Origin: Candidatus Fischerbacteria bacterium RBG_13_37_8 | GTDB lineage: Bacteria; Acidobacteriota; HRBIN11; MFGW01 | Length of the DNA: 9,382 bases | Reading direction: 5' to 3' | Assembly (NCBI GenBank): GCA_001780385.1 | Contig: MFGW01000009.1 | Coordinates: 1 to 9,382, forward strand | In this document: positions 1 to 5,800 of the stretch, in pieces | Layout: every line of letters starts with the position of its first letter | How positions within the stretch are numbered: position 1 is the stretch's first letter | The notes under the pieces: generated by a model | Told to the model about the DNA's origin: nothing | The model's input: only the letters and a program-made list of their open reading frames with translations | The model's database searches: none | Made by a program: the position numbers and the translations under genes

Positions 1-5
1 TCCTA

Positions 6-674
6 CTACAGAAGCAGCTTTGAAGAAATTCCGAGACGTAAATTACCGGAACCATTATTGCCGCCCCAGATAATCATTTCCGTCCCTGTCCACACAGCAG
101 TATGAATACGACGTCCGGCTGGTGCATTCGTAGTAGTAGTATCAGTCCAACTGTCAGTTCCAGGATTGTAGCGAGCGCCGGTGTTAAAATATGTAGATCC
201 GTCAACACCGCCCCAGATAATCATCTCGTTGTTGACTGTATCCCATACAGCAGCATGAAAAGTACGAGCTAGAGGCCAAAGAGGGAGTGTGGTCCAGGTA
301 TTTAATGCACGATTATAACGAGCTCCATCATTATAGGATGCAGACGGATAATTAGGGTCATTTCCGCCACCCCAGACAATCATTTCCGAACCGCTCCAGA
401 CTGCGCTAAAATTGTAGCGTCCTGAAGGTGCATTAGCAGTAGGCAAAGCAGTCCAGGAATCTGATGTGGGATCATAAATAGCACCGGTGTTCGTTCCGCC
501 ACCCCAAATAATCATTTCCGTTCCGGTCCAAACGGCACTATGCAGTATGCGTTGATCTATCATTCCTTTTGTTGGAAACCATGTGTCAGCTCCCGCTGTT
601 GCACACGGACTTGCTGCTAATTGCGGTAAAGTGAATGTGTACGAAAGCGATTTGCTTGAAGTACTGAAATCATT
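6..674 (-). pseudogene. Kelch-repeat domain, 3' fragment of a disrupted gene
   Basis: This frame encodes tandem kelch-type (beta-propeller blade) repeats with the recurring pattern 'R..H.AVW.G.EMI(I/V)WGG....NTGA.Y.P..DSW'. Three repeats are complete and a fourth is cut short at 'IIWGGNNGSGN', after which the pattern is lost and two consecutive TAG codons follow (6-8, 3-5). The first in-frame ATG is at 561-563, but the frame is open upstream to the TAG at 675-677. Those 37 codons (reading NDFSTSSKSL..., then 'YTFTLPQLAASPC' and 'GADTW') look like the normal linker into the first blade, and contain no ATG, GTG or TTG. The fragment is therefore best read as the C-terminal part of the protein whose N-terminal part is at 675-1403, not as a gene starting at 563. 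It has no ribosome-binding site of its own that I can see. Known for the family: kelch blades act in binding, and these proteins are usually exported. Loss of function is inferred. Confidence 0.75.
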
Positions 675-1403
675 CTAATGTTCCTGCCACCATTGTTCAA
701 AGGGTACCTTCTTCCACACCATGTATTCTACGTCAATTTGACCCGTTCTATTATTCTTGAAACGCGTGATATAAAATTGATGCTCATCTTCCTGCAACGA
801 ACCGGATTGTTCGAGTGTGGATTCAATTTCTTTAAATTCTTCTTCCGTCACATAAATCCGGTCAATATTTGTATTCTTTTTCAGTGCTAACGAATGGTTG
901 TTATTATCAAGGAAATAATGTATTTCGGAATAATCGCCACTCATCGAGCGTAAATTATAAATAGAATATGAAGCAAGTTCTCCTTCTGCCTTAGCTTTTA
1001 ATTCACTATGAAATCTTGAATCGAATGCATACCAGTTCCGTGTAAGCCGGTCAATGAGAAGAGGACGTGCAAAACATTCTGCAACAAGATAAGGATTATT
1101 AACGAGCGCTTCCCAGATTTCCTGGATCAGCTCCGGTTTTTTTGTGTCTCGAGCGATGCGGTCAATTTCAGCCTGCAGCATGGCACCGGTCAGTTCTCTT
1201 TTCCAGAGCAGTTCCAGTGCGTTTGATTTTCTCAATTCATCTTCAACTTTAGCACGCATTATCTCATCCGGCATAATCGTATCAAAGGCAGGTTTAGCTG
1301 AGGTATTATCAGTAGGCCAAATGCGATGTTGCCAGTAGACAGATTCCACGGTTTTCCGGCACTGAAGCCGTTGGTCGAGCGATAAGGTTTGTCTGTTCAT
1401 CAT
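675..1403 (-). CDS. N-terminal domain fragment of the kelch-repeat protein (probable pseudogene half)
   Basis: The product is about 242 residues, starting at the MMNRQ methionines and ending '...FEQWWQEH' at a TAG. It has the features I associate with the N-terminal part of environmental kelch proteins: 'VYWQHRIWP' near the start, 'DEIMRAKVEDELRKSNAL', 'LTGAMLQAEIDRIARDTKKPEL', 'NPYLVAECFARPLLIDRL' and 'NWYAFDSRFHSELKAKAE'. The middle resembles the helical N-domain of SurA-like or parvulin chaperones; this is from memory of the family, not a search. The frame can be extended to an ATG at 1431-1433, but those first ten codons lie in the 44-bp repeat and its junction, so I do not count them as native. 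Neither start has a purine-rich Shine-Dalgarno sequence; upstream is pyrimidine-rich (GACCCCCTCCTT). No convincing signal peptide remains, although export would be expected for a kelch protein of this kind. The same frame continues past the stop into the kelch blades, so the gene looks truncated at its 5' end and interrupted. Confidence 0.7.
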   Translation of the reverse strand: MMNRQTLSLDQRLQCRKTVESVYWQHRIWPTDNTSAKPAFDTIMPDEIMRAKVEDELRKSNALELLWKRELTGAMLQAEIDRIARDTKKPELIQEIWEALVNNPYLVAECFARPLLIDRLTRNWYAFDSRFHSELKAKAEGELASYSIYNLRSMSGDYSEIHYFLDNNNHSLALKKNTNIDRIYVTEEEFKEIESTLEQSGSLQEDEHQFYITRFKNNRTGQIDVEYMVWKKVPFEQWWQEH

Positions 1404-1414
1404 AATAATAAGGA

Positions 1415-1458
1415 GGGGGTCGTAGCATAACATTAGACACTCTCACAACATAGGTCTG
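1415..1458 (-). repeat. 44-bp inverted repeat, left copy
   Basis: Read from the outside inward on the plus strand it starts GGGGGTCGTAGCATAACAT and ends CATAGGTCTG. It matches the reverse complement of 7171-7214 at 42 of 44 positions, with differences at the ninth base (T here, G there) and the 27th base (T here, C there). Weaker similarity runs a further 15 bp or so inward (GAGATGGTTTCAA against CAGGGTGTTTGAA). The ATG at 1431-1433 that could open the kelch frame lies within it. It behaves like a terminal inverted repeat or one arm of an invertible segment, or it could be a copy of a dispersed element. Confidence 0.88.
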
Positions 1459-1590
1459 GAGATGGTTTCAAGCCGCCCTTTTAAATTTTTATCAAATTTT
1501 GAGTGAGCATAGACAAGCAGTTGAATCTTTACCATTTATTTCTTGTTGAAGGGTATTTTGGAGGATACTGAATTTTTGCTGGGAATCATA

Positions 1591-1619
1591 TTGAAGTTAT
1601 AGAAAATAAATGATATGAT
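1591..1619 (+). promoter_or_regulatory. Candidate sigma70-type promoter, possibly giving a leaderless mRNA
   Basis: TTGAAG (1591-1596, 4 of 6 to TTGACA) and TATGAT (1614-1619, 5 of 6 to TATAAT) are separated by 17 bp, the optimal spacing. Only five bases (GGTGA) lie between the -10 box and the ATG at 1625, so transcription would begin at or within a base or two of the start codon. The GGTGA directly abuts the ATG and is too close to serve as a Shine-Dalgarno site. If the true start codon were further into the frame, this would be an ordinary promoter. The rest of 1459-1590 is AT-rich spacer with no other signal I can defend. Confidence 0.45.
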
Positions 1620-1624
1620 GGTGA

Positions 1625-2542
1625 ATGGAATTTGAAAGGTTTAACAATATATTTAATCAGCTTATAGGGAATTATTTAGGATTTCTAAGGCCGGCGACGG
1701 TGGAGATTATCTTTAAGCATTTGAATAGCTATTTGAATGATATGCAAATGCAACAGGATAAAGGAGAAGCTAAGAGAAAGTTCATGCATCATTATTGGTT
1801 GAAGAGTCTTTTCATGTGCAATGAGGATGAATTAAAAATGATTATTAAGCAGCATTTCAATAAGAAACTTGAGGAAGGTTTAAATTATCTGCTCTCAATA
1901 TATTATTGGAAGATGAGTTATAAGCAAATAGCGAACAAGGAATTTCTCTGGCATGATTTTGCCAATGCTAATGGAGCATATGGTTTGATGCAGATTTGGT
2001 GGTTGCATAGGCAAGTGCTCAAAAATGGTTTCAAGGAATTATTATCGACCGAATTTGAAAGAGGGTTACCCTGGAAGCGTGGGACAAAGGTATCATATAA
2101 CAAGATAAAGGCATTTTATTTTGATTATTATTTAGAGCGGGAATTTGATGAACAGGAAGAAGATGTATTTTCGGAGTTGTTGACATTTATCTGTGCGATA
2201 GGACCTGTTATCAATAAATATAATATATATCGTGAAGTAACATTAATAATTGATCACATGGTGGAGAACAGTGATAAATTTTATTTTCAGTCGCCGGTAA
2301 AATTTTTGATAACAGTGAAAGATATTAAGTATCCACTTGAAAAAGCCTGGCGGTTATTTGTCAAATTTTTGCATTTATATGAACCGCAGGGGAAAGCAAT
2401 AGATCCATTAGCGGCAATTTTGGGGATAATGAATGATGAAGACCGGATGTTGACATTATTGGATGAGCACAAGATAGATAATGAAGAAATAAGTTTGTAT
2501 GTAGAGCTGGCGAATACATTGAAGAGGGGCAGAAAGGAATGA
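1625..2542 (+). CDS. Hypothetical protein, 305 residues, helical and aromatic-rich
   Basis: I do not recognise this protein. It starts at ATG 1625 (MEFERFNNIFNQL) and ends with TGA after '...NTLKRGRKE'. There is no signal peptide or obvious membrane span, so it is probably cytoplasmic. Composition suggests a mostly helical fold: long runs rich in L, K, E and I, with many aromatic residues (for example 'YYWKMSYKQ', 'QIWWLHRQV', 'KAFYFDYYLEREFDEQEEDVF'), and an acidic C-terminal part ending in a basic tail. I see no catalytic motif, Walker motif, zinc-binding Cys pair or helix-turn-helix that I can defend. The gene is visibly more AT-rich than the protease downstream, which suggests a different origin. 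It is the first of two plus-strand genes inside the inverted-repeat-bounded segment, separated from the protease by 265 bp containing hairpins and a second candidate promoter, so the two are probably transcribed separately. An uninterrupted 305-codon frame and a well-placed promoter support it as a real gene. Confidence 0.7.
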   Translation: MEFERFNNIFNQLIGNYLGFLRPATVEIIFKHLNSYLNDMQMQQDKGEAKRKFMHHYWLKSLFMCNEDELKMIIKQHFNKKLEEGLNYLLSIYYWKMSYKQIANKEFLWHDFANANGAYGLMQIWWLHRQVLKNGFKELLSTEFERGLPWKRGTKVSYNKIKAFYFDYYLEREFDEQEEDVFSELLTFICAIGPVINKYNIYREVTLIIDHMVENSDKFYFQSPVKFLITVKDIKYPLEKAWRLFVKFLHLYEPQGKAIDPLAAILGIMNDEDRMLTLLDEHKIDNEEISLYVELANTLKRGRKE

Positions 2543-2582
2543 AGAGTGGGAATAGTCCCTTGGTCATGAAATTCTTGCATTT

Positions 2583-2610
2583 TTGGCAAGGAAATTATTT
2601 CTTTTGCCAA
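2583..2610 (+). terminator. Hairpin downstream of the 305-residue gene, possible terminator
   Basis: TTGGCAA (2583-2589) and TTGCCAA (2604-2610) form a perfect 7-bp stem. The interior (GGAAATTATTTCTT) can add about four or five more pairs with one bulge and a TTA loop. It lies 40 bp after the TGA of the upstream gene. No T-tract follows it on the plus strand, so intrinsic termination is not assured; it could instead stabilise the 3' end of the message. Confidence 0.4.
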
Positions 2611-2619
2611 CATAACGGC

Positions 2620-2665
2620 GAGTTTATTGAGTTTTGTTGAGTTTATCGGGTTTGTTGAGTTTGTG
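2620..2665 (+). repeat. Degenerate 9-bp minisatellite, about five units
   Basis: Five consecutive units follow the pattern GAGTTTRTT: GAGTTTATT, GAGTTTTGTT (one extra base), GAGTTTATC, GGGTTTGTT, GAGTTTGTG. The tract sits in the spacer between the two plus-strand genes and abuts the hairpin at 2660-2690. No coding frame uses it. Confidence 0.75.
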
Positions 2666-2690
2666 AGCATTCCGGAGGAATGCTTGCAAA
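2660..2690 (+). other. Long near-perfect stem-loop in the protease leader region
   Basis: TTTGTGAGCATTCC (2660-2673) pairs with GGAATGCTTGCAAA (2677-2690) around a GGA triloop. This gives 14 pairs, 12 Watson-Crick and two adjacent G-U wobbles, and the inner GCATTCC/GGAATGC is perfect. There is no T-tract, so it is not a standard intrinsic terminator. It ends 11 bp before the candidate -35 box of the protease promoter. It could be a protein-binding inverted repeat in DNA, or an RNA structure if transcription reads through from the gene upstream. Confidence 0.6.
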
Positions 2691-2701
2691 GAATGATGCT
2701 G

Positions 2702-2730
2702 TTGTATTCAATGATTGTATGATTTATACT
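2702..2730 (+). promoter_or_regulatory. Candidate promoter of the protease gene
   Basis: TTGTAT (2702-2707, 3 of 6 to consensus) and TATACT (2725-2730, 5 of 6) are spaced by 17 bp. This would give a 5' leader of about 70 bases before the ATG at 2808. The weak -35 box makes the call tentative, but position and spacing fit. Confidence 0.35.
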
Positions 2731-2792
2731 TACTGTTCGATTTAAGTGCTTCATATTTAATCAGAGTGTCTTAGCAGGCTAGCATTTTATAT

Positions 2793-2798
2793 GGAGGA
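2793..2798 (+). promoter_or_regulatory. Shine-Dalgarno site that decides the protease start
   Basis: GGAGGA lies 9 bases before ATG 2808 but only 3 bases before the in-frame GTG at 2802. The spacing favours ATG 2808, giving a protein that begins MIKNKVIIVL, directly at the signal peptide. Confidence 0.75.
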
Positions 2799-2807
2799 TT
2801 CGTGTAT

Positions 2808-5800
2808 ATGATTAAGAACAAGGTTATTATTGTGCTGTGTTTATTTATTATGAGCAGCTATTTGTTTGGGCAGCGGGCAAGTATTACGCAGGGTTATGCT
2901 CAAAAGAACGGCAATGATGGGGCATGTGTAACGCTAAAAGCACGATATACGCGGCCGAAGCCGCAGCATACGGTACTTGGTACCTATGATGAAAGGGATA
3001 TGGTTGTGGTGAAATTTATTCAACCGACACGGATACGGTTGCGTGAGGGTGAATTGACAGATCTTGACGGCAAGCAGGATTTGTTGCCGCTCAAGGCATT
3101 ACTCAGTCAATATCCGGGATTGATTATCAAGCGGATATTTTCGCGACCGGAAGAGGATATTGAACATGAGCGGATGATAGGTGAAGCGGACATATGCCAG
3201 GAACTGGGGGATTTGAATTTATATTATTTATTAGATTTGCGGTTGGTGCCGGCTGTACAACTGGAGAGTTTGATAGATGGCTTGAATGCATTGTCAGTAG
3301 TAGAGTTAGCATATCGGCTTGCCGACCCGGAGCCAGCGGTGCTTCCACCTGAAGTAATTGAAGCGGTGCGGAAGCAAGCGTCGGAAGGTAATCCGGTTTC
3401 ATTATCTAATGCTACGTCTTTATTTGTGCCGCCGCATGAGCCGACAACACCTGGCAATTATGAACCGATGCAAATGTATCTTGATCAAGCGCCGCTTGGA
3501 ATTGATGCAGAATGGGCTTGGACTCTAACGGGGAGGCGTGGCAGTAATGCAAAATATATTGATATAGAGAATAATTGGAATTTGTGGCATGATGATCTTG
3601 GTACAGAATTTGTACATTTACCGCCGCTATATATTATACCGGCACCGACATGTGATGGTTATGGCGACTGTGATTTCAATTCATATCAGAATCATGCGAC
3701 GGCAGTAATAGGTGTAGTATCGAGTTCCAATGATGGAATTGGAACGACTGGCATAGCGGTGGATGCTGGCTATGGAACTTGTCAGCAGGTAGAATATGGC
3801 ACGGTTGCTGATTGCCTGAATGTGTCATCAGCTTTTCTTGATCCGGGAGATATTCTTATGATAGAGGCGCATGCTAAGGGACCGGTATGCGGGGAAACTT
3901 GTCCGTGCAATTGCGGTCAATTTGAATATGTACCGATGGAGTATTGGCAGGAGATTTTTGATGCGATACAAGTAGCGGTGGCGAATGGACGGATTGTAGT
4001 GGAGGCTGGCGCAAACGGTTCCATGAATCTTGACCATGCGTGCTATGGCGGATTATTTGACCGGAGTGTACGTGATTCTAATGCGATACTGGTAGGTGCT
4101 GGTGATCCTGGTGTTCCTCATACTCCGTCCTGTTTTACCGATTACGGAGACCGTGTTGATATGTATGGGTGGGGTGATGGTGTTGTCACACTTGGTTACG
4201 GTGGTTTATATCCCGGATTACCGGTCTCATGCGGTCCTGGTAATGTCAATTGCACAGATAATTTTAATGTACTTTATGCAGGTGATTTTGCTGGAACCTC
4301 TTCAGCAGCTCCCATAGTAGCGGGAGCTGCTGCAATTATGCAGGGCGTATCGAAGACGAAATATAGCCGTATAATAACACCGCTGGAGATGCGTGATTAT
4401 TTGCAGATAAATGGCACACCGCAGGGGGCACCCACGGATCATCATATAGAACCATTGCCGAACCTGTTTGGTTCTATCCGTGCTGATTTGATGTGGTATC
4501 TTCGCAGTGGCTGGTATGATATTCTTGTGCCGCGCAGTACGGCTGATGCTAACTGCAATAATGTGACATTGCCGGCAACACTGCCCGGTTTTACTGTCGG
4601 TACTTATTTGAATTCCTCAGGAGTTAATTACGGCGTTTATGAGGCAAATAATTTCTGGGATCTGTATTCTGTTGATGATGTAGGAGTTGTCTCAGTTTTT
4701 CAGGCTGTTTCAAATCCATTAAGGCCGGTTTGTGAAATAAATGTAACATTATCTGGCACGCCAATCAGTGTGAAAGGTGGACGGCATACATTGCGAGTTG
4801 ACTGGGATTTTCAGAGCATGGTCAATGAATGGTACGAGGACAATAATTATTATGCACGGCAGTATGTCTGGAGTCCGTTTGTGCTTACCAATCATTCGCA
4901 GACAATGAGCAGTGCACCGCCGGACAGGGACAGTACCGGGTATGTGTATTACAATATTGATGGTTATGCATTTCAGTTGCCGGGCGGCAGTGGGAGTTGG
5001 TGGGGCGGTGTTGGCATGCTCCCGACGAATATAGCGCATGACTATGATGTGCGATTATTTAATGATTATGTTGGGAGCACGCAAGGGTTCGGCGATTACT
5101 TGAAGCAGTCAGCATGGAGCGCCGGTCTGTCTGATTTTGTGCTTGCGAATGGCAATATTATTGGCTCGACTGCAACGCGTTGGGCAGGTGTGATGCAGGC
5201 AACCGGTACACCCGATACGAGCAATGTGATGCTTGAATATGATGCCGGTCCATCGGTGTATGCTATCGGTACGCACGGACCCTATACGATTGGATATAAC
5301 CAGATTATCGATGTGATCGAACTTTACTTCACACCCGGTTCAGTCGGTTTGTACCATGATTTCAAATTAATTAATGATGGATCGGCTGACCTCGGATTCA
5401 GTCTTTATGCACCGACAGCCGATTATGCTGCAAAATCAGATTTTGTGCCGGGAGGATATGCAGATACTTACGGACAGGGTAGTGATGAATCATTCACACT
5501 GCAGATAACGCAATCGGGGTATTATGCGCTCGCTGTGTGGAAATACAATTCATATGATCTGCCGCTGGAAAGCAATTATACAATAACGATAGAGCTGAGC
5601 AAACCGAATTTTATTCTGGATACGCCGGCAGGATGGAGTTATCCATTGATACCACGTAACACCAATGGATGCACTGATACCACTTGTGCGATCACACCTA
5701 CCCTGCAGGGTGATGCTGCTGCAACATGGATGAATTACCACGGCAGAAACAATGCTCCGGTCGAAGCAGCAGTAAGCTCCTTCCGGTCAATGTATTACCT

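Noticed and set aside
561..563. ATG as the true start of a separate small kelch protein
   Set aside because: It lies inside the first blade. The frame is open upstream with family-like linker sequence back to the TAG at 675, and no Shine-Dalgarno site precedes it.
678..1338. Plus-strand frames opposite the kelch N-terminal fragment
   Set aside because: They are short, lack initiation signals and lie antisense to a family-like protein.
2620..2665. CRISPR array
   Set aside because: Units are 9 bp and contiguous, without spacers; this is a minisatellite.
2802..2804. GTG start for the protease
   Set aside because: It is only 3 bases after GGAGGA, whereas ATG 2808 has a 9-base gap and starts directly at the signal peptide.
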